Source of the DNA: JALHST01 sp038316335
GTDB taxonomy: Bacteria > Bacteroidota > Bacteroidia > Flavobacteriales > Flavobacteriaceae
NCBI GenBank assembly: GCA_038316335.1
Contig: JBBQAM010000020.1
Span: forward strand, 1-62,244
Direction of reading: 5' to 3'
Length of the DNA: 62,244 nucleotides
Both the position numbers and the translations under genes were made by a program. Below, piece by piece: positions 1 to 9,741 of this stretch (positions are counted from its first letter, which is position 1; the number at the start of each line of letters is the position of its first letter). The notes under the pieces are model-generated. The model was given only the letters and a program-made list of their open reading frames with translations. It did no database searches and was not told the DNA's origin.

Positions 1-534
1 TATGCTGAGATTCTTAGCGCCTTTGAAACCAATTTTCATGGACCGATGCATATGATGAAAGCAGTACTTCCACAAATGCGCCGGCAGAAGTATGGACTGA
101 TTATCAACATTACCTCAATTGCAGGGTATATGGGTTTGCCATATCGAGGTATTTATTCGGCAACCAAGGGGGCCATCGCGCTCGTCACAGAGGCTTTAAG
201 AATGGAAACGAAGAACTTTGGGGTGCACATTACGACCTTGGCGCCGGGAGATTATGCGACCAATATAGCCTTAGGAAGATACCATGCGCCGATCAACGAA
301 AATTCACCTTACGAAAAGGCGTATACCAATACGTTGCATTTGATCAACAAGGATGTGGATCAGGCAAATGACCCCTTAGAGGTGGCCAAGAAGGTGTATA
401 AGATTATTCAGGCAAAAAGGCCGAAGGTACACTATAAAGTTGGGGATTTCCTGCAACGGTTTTCCATATTCCTTAAGAGGGTATTGCCCGACAAAATCTA
501 CGAGAAACTATTGTTAAATCATTATAAGTTGTAA
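1..534 (+). CDS. SDR family oxidoreductase, 5'-truncated
   Basis: The reading frame is open from base 1, so the window edge removes the N-terminus, including the expected TGxxxGIG cofactor loop; 177 residues remain. The visible part has the short-chain dehydrogenase core: an NITSIAG strand carrying the catalytic Ser, then YSATK, the catalytic YxxxK pair. A substrate loop and a basic C-terminal tail follow (near KVLPDKIYEKLL). SDR enzymes oxidise or reduce alcohols and ketones with NAD(P). The substrate cannot be read from the sequence. It ends 61 bp before the aldolase gene on the same strand. The family call is firm; the specific reaction is unknown. Confidence 0.85.
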   Translation, partial: YAEILSAFETNFHGPMHMMKAVLPQMRRQKYGLIINITSIAGYMGLPYRGIYSATKGAIALVTEALRMETKNFGVHITTLAPGDYATNIALGRYHAPINENSPYEKAYTNTLHLINKDVDQANDPLEVAKKVYKIIQAKRPKVHYKVGDFLQRFSIFLKRVLPDKIYEKLLLNHYKL

Positions 535-595
535 TTTCGCTGCTTCTTAGTTTGCCGTTTTAAAAAGATACTATTTAACATTAAAATCAGAGAAA

Positions 596-1249
596 ATGAA
601 ATTTTTTATCGATACCGCTAATTTAGACCAAATACGTGAGGCCCAAGAACTTGGAGTCTTAGATGGAGTTACTACGAATCCGTCTTTGATGGCAAAAGAG
701 GGTATTACAGGGAGGAATAATATCCTAAAACATTATGTTGATATCTGTAAAATTGTGGAAGGTGATGTATCGGCAGAGGTGATATCCACTGAATTTAAGG
801 CCATGATCAAGGAAGGGGAGGAACTGGCAGATCTTCATGAACAAATCGTCGTCAAGGTGCCAATGATAAAGGATGGCGTTAAGGCGTTGAAATATTTCAG
901 TGATAAAGGAATACGTACCAACTGTACCTTGGTTTTCTCACCCGGACAGGCGCTTTTGGCAGCCAAAGCTGGCGCAACCTATGTGTCCCCGTTTATTGGC
1001 AGGTTAGATGATATTTCGACCGATGGACTTAATTTAATTGCTGAAATACGACTTATTTATGACAATTATGCCTTTGAAACACAAATATTGGCGGCTTCAG
1101 TGCGCCATACGATGCATATTATCGATTGTGCAAAATTAGGCGCTGACGTTATGACCGGACCTTTGTCGGTAATCGAAGGTTTATTGAAGCATCCTTTAAC
1201 CGATAGTGGGCTTGAAAAATTCCTAGCCGATTACAAAAAAGGAAACTAA
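596..1249 (+). CDS. fsa: Fructose-6-phosphate aldolase / transaldolase (TalC/FSA type)
   Basis: This 217-residue protein is the normal length for the short TalC/FSA transaldolase family. It opens with MKFFIDTAN and has the DGVTTNPSL signature at about residues 23-31. The Schiff-base lysine lies in VVKVPM (K87). These TIM-barrel enzymes transfer or cleave dihydroxyacetone units between sugar phosphates in the non-oxidative pentose phosphate pathway. True transaldolase and fructose-6-phosphate aldolase activities cannot be told apart by eye; in Bacteroidota such genes usually serve as the transaldolase. The ATG follows an A-rich leader with no Shine-Dalgarno, as usual in this phylum. Confidence 0.9.
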   Translation: MKFFIDTANLDQIREAQELGVLDGVTTNPSLMAKEGITGRNNILKHYVDICKIVEGDVSAEVISTEFKAMIKEGEELADLHEQIVVKVPMIKDGVKALKYFSDKGIRTNCTLVFSPGQALLAAKAGATYVSPFIGRLDDISTDGLNLIAEIRLIYDNYAFETQILAASVRHTMHIIDCAKLGADVMTGPLSVIEGLLKHPLTDSGLEKFLADYKKGN

Positions 1250-1313
1250 AAAAAACAAGAAGTTTTCAGGGAACTATTTAAAAATTTAAGGACCTATTTT
1301 TATAGAGGCCCTA

Positions 1314-2705
1314 TCAAAAGGAGGCATACATATTCGAGAAGGCATCAACTATTTTCGCATCGTCCGTAATGATGCACTTGTTCAAAGGATATACAATCAA
1401 TGTCTTGGTTAGCTCCTCAAAATTGCTAGCACGGAATTGTCTGTGCACATCTAACCCTCTGTTGGCCACTAAGGTTTTCCAGGTAGCCTCATCGGTCATG
1501 ATGTTGATACCTACAAAGGAATACTCAGGTTTTGCCGTAGATAGCAGCGCGACACGTTTGGCCATTTTTTCAAAATGGTTTTTGTCGGAACCGGACCAAA
1601 AATAAAAAACGGTTTTATCCTTCTTCGCGATGCTTTGTAGTGAAACAGTATCCCCAGTAACGGTCGAAACATAAAAATTAGGAATCTCCTTGTTTGGCTG
1701 TATTTTCCTGATTGCTTCATAGAGCGCATTAATTTCTTTTATGTGCTTATTATTTCCCGATAACCTATGAAATTCATCAATGAAGGTTTTGTTATTTTCC
1801 TCTTTATCGTGAACTTTCAACAAATACTTAAAAGCCACATTGCGTAAAAGATTGTCCTTTAATTCCTTATCGATTACTAGACTATCTATGAGTTTAAGTT
1901 TGTGACGATTGTAATGCAGCTCGTTTTTGATGCTTTCGTTCCCGAACGCACACTCCTTCGCACAATCGGCATAGGTGAGATTATCGAAATGCGATTTCAT
2001 GAAATCATAGTAGGGCCTTAAATAGGTGAAGTTCGAATTATTGAAATCAACACTACGGCGGTAGTCATAAAAATTGCTCGGCATTACAGGAATCTCGGTA
2101 TCCCTGAGGCGATTTTTATGTTCAAAGGGATATCGCTCCATATAATCATAATACGTGTAATCAATACTGGCTTTGGCGATTTCCTCGGCTTTTCTTGAAA
2201 TTTTAACATCCGACCCAAGCGCTTCCAGTTGTTCGAGTTTTTCACGTCGCAGCGAATCGATTCGCTTGCTAAAATCATCAGGCTCCATTCCGAAGTATTT
2301 CGAATATATCAGCCTTTCTTCATCTTCATTTACCAGAAACAGATCTAGTAGAAAATTATTGATTTCTTCACCTCGTCCCGAAAAAACGAGCGATTCATCA
2401 AAGCTACCACCAGCCGTGTTTAGCCGTATCATAAGGCTGTCTCCTTTCTCCAAATAGACATATTGAAATTCGGGTGCATGATTGAAGTGATACAACCCAT
2501 CTGATATCGTATCAAGTTGAAAGGCAAAACGATTGTCTTGGTCCAACTTGGCAGAATCGATAACAACATCGCCTTTGAAAAGAACCACATAGTCGTTTGT
2601 TGGGTTCACAATTTCCCCTGCAAAAGAAACATTGGGAGATTTTTTTTCTGCGTTGTTACAAGATACGATTACTAAAACAAATAGATAAAGTACGTTTTTA
2701 TTCAT
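1314..2705 (-). CDS. Thioredoxin-fold lipoprotein lacking the CxxC motif
   Basis: I start the gene at the ATG at 2705 rather than the upstream in-frame start at 2747. From 2705 it begins MNKNVLYLFVLVIVSC, a lipoprotein signal with lipobox Cys. The 463-residue product has an N-terminal beta-rich domain (about 25-110, DUF4369-like in pattern), a charged helical middle, and a C-terminal thioredoxin-like domain from about 345. At the place where TlpA proteins carry WCxxC, this protein reads FYFWSGSDKNHF, so the redox cysteines are missing. It is probably a periplasm-facing, non-catalytic member of the TlpA/DUF4369 group. It stands alone and is divergent from the ABC-F gene. Confidence 0.6.
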   Translation of the reverse strand: MNKNVLYLFVLVIVSCNNAEKKSPNVSFAGEIVNPTNDYVVLFKGDVVIDSAKLDQDNRFAFQLDTISDGLYHFNHAPEFQYVYLEKGDSLMIRLNTAGGSFDESLVFSGRGEEINNFLLDLFLVNEDEERLIYSKYFGMEPDDFSKRIDSLRREKLEQLEALGSDVKISRKAEEIAKASIDYTYYDYMERYPFEHKNRLRDTEIPVMPSNFYDYRRSVDFNNSNFTYLRPYYDFMKSHFDNLTYADCAKECAFGNESIKNELHYNRHKLKLIDSLVIDKELKDNLLRNVAFKYLLKVHDKEENNKTFIDEFHRLSGNNKHIKEINALYEAIRKIQPNKEIPNFYVSTVTGDTVSLQSIAKKDKTVFYFWSGSDKNHFEKMAKRVALLSTAKPEYSFVGINIMTDEATWKTLVANRGLDVHRQFRASNFEELTKTLIVYPLNKCIITDDAKIVDAFSNMYASF

Positions 2706-2828
2706 ATATGAATACCTGCTAGGTACTGTCAAAATTACTAAACCCAAACAGTCGAGGCTGTTAATTGTGCGTTAAAAATGGGACGTTTGCGTTCAGGTAT
2801 TCGATAATCGGCAGGCTTTAGAAGATTA

Positions 2829-2860
2829 TTGGTATACCGATTTTTATTTATTTATTTTTG
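2829..2860 (+). promoter_or_regulatory. Flavobacterial-type promoter for the ABC-F gene
   Basis: A TTG at 2829-2831 is followed by 21 bp and then TATTTTTG at 2853-2860. This fits the Bacteroidota -33 TTG / -7 TAnnTTTG promoter. A transcript would start near 2866, leaving a leader of about 18 nt before the ATG at 2884. Confidence 0.45.
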
Positions 2861-2883
2861 CACGAAATTTAATTTAGAAGATT

Positions 2884-4512
2884 ATGCTGTCGGTTTCGAA
2901 TTTATCAGTGCAATTTGGAAAAAGAGTTCTCTTTGATGAGGTAAACGTTTCGTTTACCCAGGGGAATTGTTATGGAGTCATTGGGGCAAATGGCGCCGGA
3001 AAATCAACTTTTTTAAAAATAATTTCGGGGCAACAGGATCCGACCTCAGGACATGTGCATCTAGAAACCGGCAAGCGCATGTCGATTCTGGAGCAAAACC
3101 ATAATGCCTATGATGACCATACGGTACTTGAAACGGTGGTCATGGGAAACAAACCCTTATTTTCGATAAAAATAGAGATAGATGCTTTATACGCTGACTA
3201 CAGTGATGAAAATGCCGATAAAATAGGGGAATTGCAGGTGCGATTCGAAGAAATGAACGGTTGGAACGCTGAGAGCAACGCCGCCGCTTTGCTATCGAAT
3301 TTAGGGATACAGGAGGAATTGCATGCAACTGCAATGGCCGATGTTGATTCAAAATTGAAAGTACGCGTTTTACTGGCACAAGCTCTTTTTGGAAATCCTG
3401 ATGTACTCATCATGGATGAGCCAACGAACGATTTGGATTATGAAACCATTAGTTGGCTGGAAAATTTCTTGGCCGACTATGATAATACCGTAATAATCGT
3501 TTCTCATGACCGGCATTTTCTGGATTCGGTGTGTACAGACATCGCGGATATTGATTTTGGAAAAATCAACCTGTATTCGGGCAACTATACGTTTTGGTAC
3601 GAAAGCAGCCAGTTAGCTGCACGGCAAAGGGCCCAACAAAACAAGAAGTCAGAGGAAAAGGCAAAGGAGTTGCAAGAATTCATTATGCGGTTCAGTGCCA
3701 ACGTTGCAAAAAGCAAGCAGGCCACTTCTAGGAAGAAAATGCTATCCAAACTAAAAATCGAGGATATTAAACCCTCGAGCCGGCGCTATCCTGCAATCAT
3801 CTTTGATAGGGAACGCGAAGCCGGTGACCAGATTCTAAATATCGAAGGACTTTCGGCAACATCAGAAGATGGTGATCTATTATTCCAAAATGTGAACCTT
3901 AATTTGGCAAAAGGAGACAAGGTGGCCGTTATTTCAAGGGATTCAAGGGCAACAACTGCCTTTTATGAAATAATAAATGGCAATAAAAAGGCTACTGAGG
4001 GCAAATTTCAATGGGGCGTTACCACAAACCAAAGTTATCTGCCTGCTGATAACGCGGCATTTTTTACCGAGAATATTAATTTGGTCGATTGGCTGCGACA
4101 ATGGGCAAAGACCGAAGAAGAGCGCGAGGAGGTATATATTCGGGGCTTTTTAGGAAAAATGCTGTTCAGTGGGGAAGAGGCATTAAAAAAATGTACGGTC
4201 TTATCTGGAGGGGAGAAAGTGCGCTGTATGTTGAGCAGGATGATGATGCTTAGGGCCAATGTACTAATGCTTGATGAACCTACCAACCATCTAGATCTCG
4301 AAAGTATTACGGCCTTTAATAATTCACTTAAAAACTTTAAAGGGTCTGTACTTTTTACTACCCATGACCATGAATTTGCCCAAACCGTGGCAACTAGGAT
4401 CATCGAATTGACTCCCAAAGGCAATATTGATCGCTATTTAACGTTTGATGAATATATGTCTGATAAAATTTTAAGGGAACAGCGCGCCAAAATGTACGTA
4501 GTCCCTGTTTGA
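2884..4512 (+). CDS. ABC-F family ATPase (YbiT-like) with one degenerate ATP site
   Basis: This 542-residue soluble protein has two ABC nucleotide-binding domains and no membrane segments, which is the ABC-F layout of ribosome-associated translation factors. NBD1 has an intact Walker A (GANGAGKST, about 37-45), Walker B MDEPTNDLD and SHD switch, but LSGGE is replaced by DVDSKLK. NBD2 keeps LSGGEKVR, MDEPTNHLD-type Walker B and THD, but its Walker A position reads ISRDSRATT with no lysine. Since each ATP site pairs Walker A of one domain with the signature of the other, one composite site is intact and the other is lost on both faces. The charged linker (about 240-300) matches the ABC-F interdomain helix. 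YbiT-like is the best fit by size. Confidence 0.85.
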   Translation: MLSVSNLSVQFGKRVLFDEVNVSFTQGNCYGVIGANGAGKSTFLKIISGQQDPTSGHVHLETGKRMSILEQNHNAYDDHTVLETVVMGNKPLFSIKIEIDALYADYSDENADKIGELQVRFEEMNGWNAESNAAALLSNLGIQEELHATAMADVDSKLKVRVLLAQALFGNPDVLIMDEPTNDLDYETISWLENFLADYDNTVIIVSHDRHFLDSVCTDIADIDFGKINLYSGNYTFWYESSQLAARQRAQQNKKSEEKAKELQEFIMRFSANVAKSKQATSRKKMLSKLKIEDIKPSSRRYPAIIFDREREAGDQILNIEGLSATSEDGDLLFQNVNLNLAKGDKVAVISRDSRATTAFYEIINGNKKATEGKFQWGVTTNQSYLPADNAAFFTENINLVDWLRQWAKTEEEREEVYIRGFLGKMLFSGEEALKKCTVLSGGEKVRCMLSRMMMLRANVLMLDEPTNHLDLESITAFNNSLKNFKGSVLFTTHDHEFAQTVATRIIELTPKGNIDRYLTFDEYMSDKILREQRAKMYVVPV

Positions 4513-4539
4513 ATTTTATAGAGCCCAAATTCTTACATT

Positions 4540-5670
4540 ATGAAAACCTACAACATGTTTTACATGGTTTTTGTGCTGGTTTTCGTTGGCTGTAGCAAGA
4601 CAGCTGGGGATGGTGATCTTACCGATCCCGAGGTCATTGCTGGCAATGCCGATTACACGTTGCTTATGTCCTCGGATGGTCAGCTGGAGTCCCAACTACT
4701 TAATGCCACCTCAGAAACCTTATTGTTCAACACGGGCGAAAACAAGTTTGCCACCGTTCCATTGCCCGATCTAACCTACAAAGAGGGCTCAAAACTCATG
4801 CTATACCACACACAGGTCGACTGCAGTGGTGAAATCACTACCTATGATTTTAATGATCAATCTACTCAGAAGCTGCCGGTGTTTAATGAGCTGCCGAATT
4901 GTGCAGTGGAAGCTACTGCTATCGGTCGGTCTGAAACCAAAGTATTTCTGGGATATGTTTTGGCGGAAGTCGGCCAACCCAAAAAGTACATGGTACGGGT
5001 AATTGATGACAATGCAACTGAATCTACTTATATCGATGTCCCGTTAGATACCAAACCAATTCAATTTATTGTTGCAAATAACCGCCTTTTTATCTTGACC
5101 TTCGATGAGGAAATCTCTGACGAAAATGGCATAGTCGTAATCGATTTGGCCTCGAATACCCTTATTTATGAAAATAACTTGGGTTACAATGTTCGACAAC
5201 TATTAAAAAATAATGACGGGAATATCCTCATCTGTTATGATGGGTTGCATACCATTTTTAATAGCACGACCATGGGCGCGCAATATGTGAATTACGGGGT
5301 GGGTACAGCGCCCAATTTTTCCACTTCTAAGTCGATTCATCTTGATCTTGAAGGAAAACTATATTTTGAACGCCCTACAGGAGAGGAAGTCCACCCTCAT
5401 ATTCCTGCCATCTATGATTTTGAAATAAGCACTACACACATCTACCTATTCGAAAACTTTCTGACCCAGGAACAGGTTGAACAAGAATTTGAAATCGGGG
5501 ATACAACCCTGGTAAACTATGATGCTACAAACAATTTACTGTTGGTCGGCTATAAAAAAACCGGGGATGCAACTAAAGGCGGACTATTGCGAATAAAATT
5601 AAATCCGGATCCCGAGCTAGTGGATCAGATCGACCTTGATGGCGTACCCTATGACATTTTCTTGAAGTAA
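4540..5670 (+). CDS. Hypothetical lipoprotein
   Basis: The 376-residue product starts with a hydrophobic signal ending in VFVGC at about residue 18, a clear lipobox, so it should be an acylated envelope protein. The rest is rich in beta-strand patterns with repeated short blocks (for example ADYTLLMSSDG and NNRLFILTFDE). This suggests a beta-propeller-like sensor or binding fold, but I do not recognise the family. It lies 27 bp behind the ABC-F gene on the same strand and is closed by a strong terminator, so it may be the last gene of that transcript. Function unknown. Confidence 0.7.
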   Translation: MKTYNMFYMVFVLVFVGCSKTAGDGDLTDPEVIAGNADYTLLMSSDGQLESQLLNATSETLLFNTGENKFATVPLPDLTYKEGSKLMLYHTQVDCSGEITTYDFNDQSTQKLPVFNELPNCAVEATAIGRSETKVFLGYVLAEVGQPKKYMVRVIDDNATESTYIDVPLDTKPIQFIVANNRLFILTFDEEISDENGIVVIDLASNTLIYENNLGYNVRQLLKNNDGNILICYDGLHTIFNSTTMGAQYVNYGVGTAPNFSTSKSIHLDLEGKLYFERPTGEEVHPHIPAIYDFEISTTHIYLFENFLTQEQVEQEFEIGDTTLVNYDATNNLLLVGYKKTGDATKGGLLRIKLNPDPELVDQIDLDGVPYDIFLK

Positions 5671-5690
5671 ACCATTGAACTAGCGTACTA

Positions 5691-5725
5691 AAAAAAGCAT
5701 CCGATTTTTCACAGGATGCTTTTTT
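5691..5725. terminator. Intrinsic terminator, probably bidirectional
   Basis: AAAAAAGCATCC pairs perfectly with GGATGCTTTTTT across an 11-nt loop. Flanking A and T runs let it work for both the lipoprotein gene (+) and the convergent membrane protein gene (-). Confidence 0.85.
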
Positions 5726-5737
5726 AATTACAGTTTA

Positions 5738-6457
5738 CTAGGCATTGAAATACTTACTATTCCAGATTTGAGGATTGAAGTTTTTGCCCAAGGCGAATGC
5801 GTAGAATAGGACCACTGCGGCAATCGATTTGAATATAAAGAAATAAATAATCCAGAATTCTGCAGAAGAATGATGTTTGGAAAATAGTCCGTTTGGAACC
5901 ATTTCAGCCATTAGATAACTGATTACGAGAACCAGGCAAGTTAGATTAACGATGTTGCGAAATGGCCACATCAATAATTTTCGAAAAGGATGAAGATCGT
6001 TGCCCCATTTATGAATCAAGTAAAAATAATTGTTTCCGATTGGAGCAAACAGGATAGGATCGTCCAAGTTCTTCAATTTAAAAAGTTTCGAAGGGGCGAC
6101 AATCTTAAAACCTTTAACTTCAATCGCATGTAATTTTTCGAGGGCAGCGATTTTAGATATGGCTTCTTTCGGGATATCTCCTTTAAAATAACGGGAATCT
6201 AAAAACCGAAGGCGATAGTCGATGCATATAGCTTTAATATCGTCAATATGGAAAATGCAATCGGTTTGTAAGAGATCCAAATTAAAGGCATTTATAACTG
6301 TTTCAAGGTCGCCGGAAATAGTGGTTTCTATACGTTCTTGATTTTGGGATACAGTATCTAAAATACGATATACCTCGTTCATGACCATGTGAGTGTCAGA
6401 CCGCTTGGAGCGCTCTTTGACCAGTTTATCCAGGACATTTGTTTTGTGTAAAATCAT
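5738..6457 (-). CDS. Hypothetical membrane protein with two C-terminal helices
   Basis: The product (239 residues from the ATG at 6457; an in-frame ATG at 6517 would add 20) has a cytosolic-looking N-terminal region of about 155 residues with winged-helix-like helix and strand pattern. Two hydrophobic segments follow near the C-terminus (around IVNLTCLVLVISYLM and FIFKSIAAVVLFYAFAL). I prefer the inner start because the extra residues are odd for a protein of this kind. No known family is recognised. The ORF is convergent with the lipoprotein gene and shares its terminator. Confidence 0.6.
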   Translation of the reverse strand: MILHKTNVLDKLVKERSKRSDTHMVMNEVYRILDTVSQNQERIETTISGDLETVINAFNLDLLQTDCIFHIDDIKAICIDYRLRFLDSRYFKGDIPKEAISKIAALEKLHAIEVKGFKIVAPSKLFKLKNLDDPILFAPIGNNYFYLIHKWGNDLHPFRKLLMWPFRNIVNLTCLVLVISYLMAEMVPNGLFSKHHSSAEFWIIYFFIFKSIAAVVLFYAFALGKNFNPQIWNSKYFNA

Positions 6458-6647
6458 GCTATTTTTTGTCAAAATTAACGAATAAAGCATCACTATCTTT
6501 TTGACGAACTTCATCAATTGTTAATACTTTGTTAATTTCCATGAACAGCATGCTTCAACGTTCACTTAAAATGTAATTAATTGTATCTTGTCGAAGAACC
6601 TATACCGTTTATCGATCTTTTAGTCTTTTAACCCCAATATCCCACTT

Positions 6648-7205
6648 ATGAAATGCGCGGCAATCCCCCTGACCCTTTTTTGTATTCTGATTTCATTCGT
6701 TTCCTTTTCGCAAAGCGGCGGACTTTCGACCGTTCGATTTGAATCGGATCCCAATAAATCGATTTTCAGGAATACTGAAAATTCGAATAATCATAAGGCA
6801 TTAATGGCAGCAATTAGGGCGGCCGATTTAGAAGAGTTACTGAATTACGAGGGTCCTTTTACAATCTTCGTACCCTCTGATCGGGCCTTTGAAAACCTAT
6901 CGGATAATGCCTTTGGAAATCTTTTAAGACCTGAAAATAAGAAGCAGTTACTGGAAGTTTTGACCTACCATATTATTGCCGGTAATCTCACGGCCGCTAA
7001 AATTTTGCGTGCAATGTGCAGGGGCAATGGCAAGGCCATCTTTACAACAGTGCAAGGCGAGGATTTAACGGCTACCATAAGCGGTATTGATATTATCTTA
7101 ACGGATGCCCTGGGCAATACGGCCAAGATACTCGTAGCAGACTCGAATCAATGCAATGGAGTTATCCATGAGATTGATAATGTCATTCTTCCTATAAAAA
7201 TTTAG
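6648..7205 (+). CDS. Secreted fasciclin (FAS1) domain protein
   Basis: A Sec signal peptide (about 1-22, ending FVSFSQ) leads into one FAS1 domain. Both diagnostic blocks are present: H1 as FTIFVPSDRAF (about 72-82) and H2 as GVIHEIDNVILP near the C-terminus. A YH motif lies between them (LTYHIIAG). At 185 residues it is a single-domain bacterial fasciclin. These are secreted or surface proteins linked to adhesion and protein-protein contacts. The gene stands alone and ends 2 bp from the convergent pheT stop. The family is certain, the ligand unknown. Confidence 0.9.
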   Translation: MKCAAIPLTLFCILISFVSFSQSGGLSTVRFESDPNKSIFRNTENSNNHKALMAAIRAADLEELLNYEGPFTIFVPSDRAFENLSDNAFGNLLRPENKKQLLEVLTYHIIAGNLTAAKILRAMCRGNGKAIFTTVQGEDLTATISGIDIILTDALGNTAKILVADSNQCNGVIHEIDNVILPIKI

Positions 7206-7207
7206 GT

Positions 7208-9634
7208 TTATCGTAAAACGGCGCCTAATTCTTTCTCAAATGTTTGTTGTAAATGCGACATTATCTTGTCGATTTTTTGATCGGTCAATGTCCCATTCTC
7301 ATCCTGAAGGGTAAATGTGATGGCATAGGATTTTTTTCCTTTCGGCAGATTTTCCCCAGTGTACACATCGAAGAGGTTAACATCTTTCAGTAGCTTATTT
7401 TCAGAACGAATTGCCAAATCATAAATATCCCCAAAACTGGTTTTTACATCAAGCAGAAGGGCAAGATCTCGTTTAACTTCTGGGTATTTGGCAATTTGTT
7501 TGTAGGTAATTTGATTCTGCTTTGCCAACTGCATAATCGCCTCCCAATGTATATCGGCATAGAACACTTCCTGTTTAATGCCGAAGTGTCTTAGGATAGA
7601 CTGTTTTACGATACCTATACAAACCAAAACCTTTTGCTGGGATACGAATGAAATACCTTCAGTGAATAGATCCCCTTCGATAGGCCCCAAGGAACTATTG
7701 TAAATTCCTAATCTCTTAAGAATATTTTGTACAATGGCCTTTAAATAAAAAAGATCGGACCGTTTGGTGGCATTCACCCAACTATCATGATGCAAGTTGC
7801 CCGTGATGCACAGGCCAAGGTGTTTGTTTTCAACCTGCTTATCCTGCACTTGATGGTACGTGTTCCCAAATTCGAACAATCGCAGATTTTGATTTTTTCG
7901 ATTAATATTATAGGCTATGGCCTCCAACCCACTAAAAAGTAGTGATTGTCGCATAACCGACAGTTCGGTGCTCAGCGGATTCATAATCTGCACGGCATGA
8001 CTGCTTTGTAATTCATTCGAGAGGTTTCTATAATCGGGCGATGTAAGGCTATTCGATAGAATCTCGATAAATCCCTGGGAAACCAGTTGATTGCCTATTA
8101 ATCCTTCAATTTTATAATCGTCGAATTTAGAAACAGAAGCTACCGAAGCACTTAACTTCTCTGAATAATTTATATTATTATAGCCATAAATTCTCAAGAT
8201 TTCCTCGATAACGTCAACAGGTCTTTGAACATCGACCCTATATGAAGGGATTACAAGGCCAATTCCGGTTTCGGTACTGTTTTTAACTTTGATTTCCAAA
8301 GAGGCCAAAATCGATTTAATGGTATCCTGCGGAATTTCCTGTCCGATTAATTTATAAATCTTATCAAAGGCCAAGAAAACCTCATTGTCTTTTTTCTTAA
8401 TAGGATAGAGGTCAATAATGTCAGAGGTGATATCGCCACCGGCGATTTCCTTAATGAGGAGTGCCGCACGTTTTAGGCTATATTCAACATTCTCTATGTC
8501 GATGCCACGCTCAAATCGAAAGGAAGCGTCGGTATTTAAGCCGTGTCTTTTTGCCGATTTCCGTATGGATATCGGATCGAAATAAGCACTTTCAAGAAAA
8601 ATAGATCGGGTTTCACTAGTTACACCGGTATAAATTCCGCCAAAAACTCCTGCGATGCACATGGGTTTTTCAATATCACAGATCATAAGATCTTCCTCAT
8701 GAAGCTCGCGTTCCTCGCCATCCAATGTCATAAATTTAGTGCCGGCAGGCATGGTCTTTACGATTATTTTGTTACCAAGGATCTTGTCTGCATCAAAAGC
8801 ATGTAAAGGCTGTCCTAATTCATGTAGGACATAGTTTGTAGCATCGACAAGATTATTTTTGGGTGTTATCCCAATTGCTGTTAGACGGTTGAGCAACCAG
8901 TCAGGTGAAGGTTGCACGATCAAATTACTTAAGGTAACACCACAATATCTGGGAGCCAATTCATTATTTTCTACTGAAACATCAATCTTCAATGATCGAT
9001 TGTCAACATTGAAGTGGGTAATCGGTGGGGTAATCAGTTCAATTGCGATATCCCTTTGCTTAAGACCGGCCTTCAAATCGCGTGCTACCCCAAAATGGCT
9101 CATTGCATCAGCACGGTTGGGCGTTAGGCCTATTTCGAAAACTTCATCGATTTCAATTTCAAATACTTTGGAACAAGGCGTTCCAGGTTTTAAACCATCA
9201 CCTAGGATCATAATACCTTCATGACTATCCCCAAGTCCGAGTTCGTCTTCAGCACATATCATTCCATGACTTTCCTCTCCACGAATCTTACCTTTCTTAA
9301 TTGTCAACGGTGTTCCCTCTGAGGTGTAGAGTACTGTGCCAATGGTAGCCACAGGCACTTTTTGTCCTTGAGCTACATTTGGTGCACCACAAACAATTTG
9401 TACAGGCGTTTCGCCCCCAATATCAACGGTAGTTAGTTTTAGGCGGTCGGCATTCGGATGCTGTATGCAGCTTAGCACATGGCCCACTACAACTCCTTGA
9501 AGGCCACCCCTGACAGATTCAAAAGGTGTAATCCCCTCAACTTCCAGACCCAAATCAGTCAAAAGTTCGGCTACCTGTTTTGAATCCCAATCGAGCTTGA
9601 TGAATTGTTTAAGCCAATTGTACGATATCTGCAT
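7208..9634 (-). CDS. pheT: Phenylalanine--tRNA ligase beta subunit
   Basis: At 808 residues this is the full bacterial PheT. It opens with MQISYNWLKQFI. An EMAP/tRNA-binding domain covers about 40-150 (VVGHVLSCIQHPNADRLKL), followed by B3/4 and B5 domains, the catalytic-like core, and a C-terminal anticodon-binding FDX-ACB domain (about 715-808, from KYPEVKRDLALLLD). PheT pairs with PheS to charge tRNA-Phe in the cytosol. pheS is not in the window, which is common because pheS and pheT are often unlinked in Flavobacteria. No frameshift or truncation is seen. Confidence 0.97.
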   Translation of the reverse strand: MQISYNWLKQFIKLDWDSKQVAELLTDLGLEVEGITPFESVRGGLQGVVVGHVLSCIQHPNADRLKLTTVDIGGETPVQIVCGAPNVAQGQKVPVATIGTVLYTSEGTPLTIKKGKIRGEESHGMICAEDELGLGDSHEGIMILGDGLKPGTPCSKVFEIEIDEVFEIGLTPNRADAMSHFGVARDLKAGLKQRDIAIELITPPITHFNVDNRSLKIDVSVENNELAPRYCGVTLSNLIVQPSPDWLLNRLTAIGITPKNNLVDATNYVLHELGQPLHAFDADKILGNKIIVKTMPAGTKFMTLDGEERELHEEDLMICDIEKPMCIAGVFGGIYTGVTSETRSIFLESAYFDPISIRKSAKRHGLNTDASFRFERGIDIENVEYSLKRAALLIKEIAGGDITSDIIDLYPIKKKDNEVFLAFDKIYKLIGQEIPQDTIKSILASLEIKVKNSTETGIGLVIPSYRVDVQRPVDVIEEILRIYGYNNINYSEKLSASVASVSKFDDYKIEGLIGNQLVSQGFIEILSNSLTSPDYRNLSNELQSSHAVQIMNPLSTELSVMRQSLLFSGLEAIAYNINRKNQNLRLFEFGNTYHQVQDKQVENKHLGLCITGNLHHDSWVNATKRSDLFYLKAIVQNILKRLGIYNSSLGPIEGDLFTEGISFVSQQKVLVCIGIVKQSILRHFGIKQEVFYADIHWEAIMQLAKQNQITYKQIAKYPEVKRDLALLLDVKTSFGDIYDLAIRSENKLLKDVNLFDVYTGENLPKGKKSYAITFTLQDENGTLTDQKIDKIMSHLQQTFEKELGAVLR

Positions 9635-9741
9635 GGTTTGGTTTTAAAGGCCGTAAAGATAAAACAATGCCGGAAGACATTCAATAGCCCAGCGTGCGAA
9701 TCCTTTCAATTTTTTATTTTGAATATTATGTCGTTATTTCG

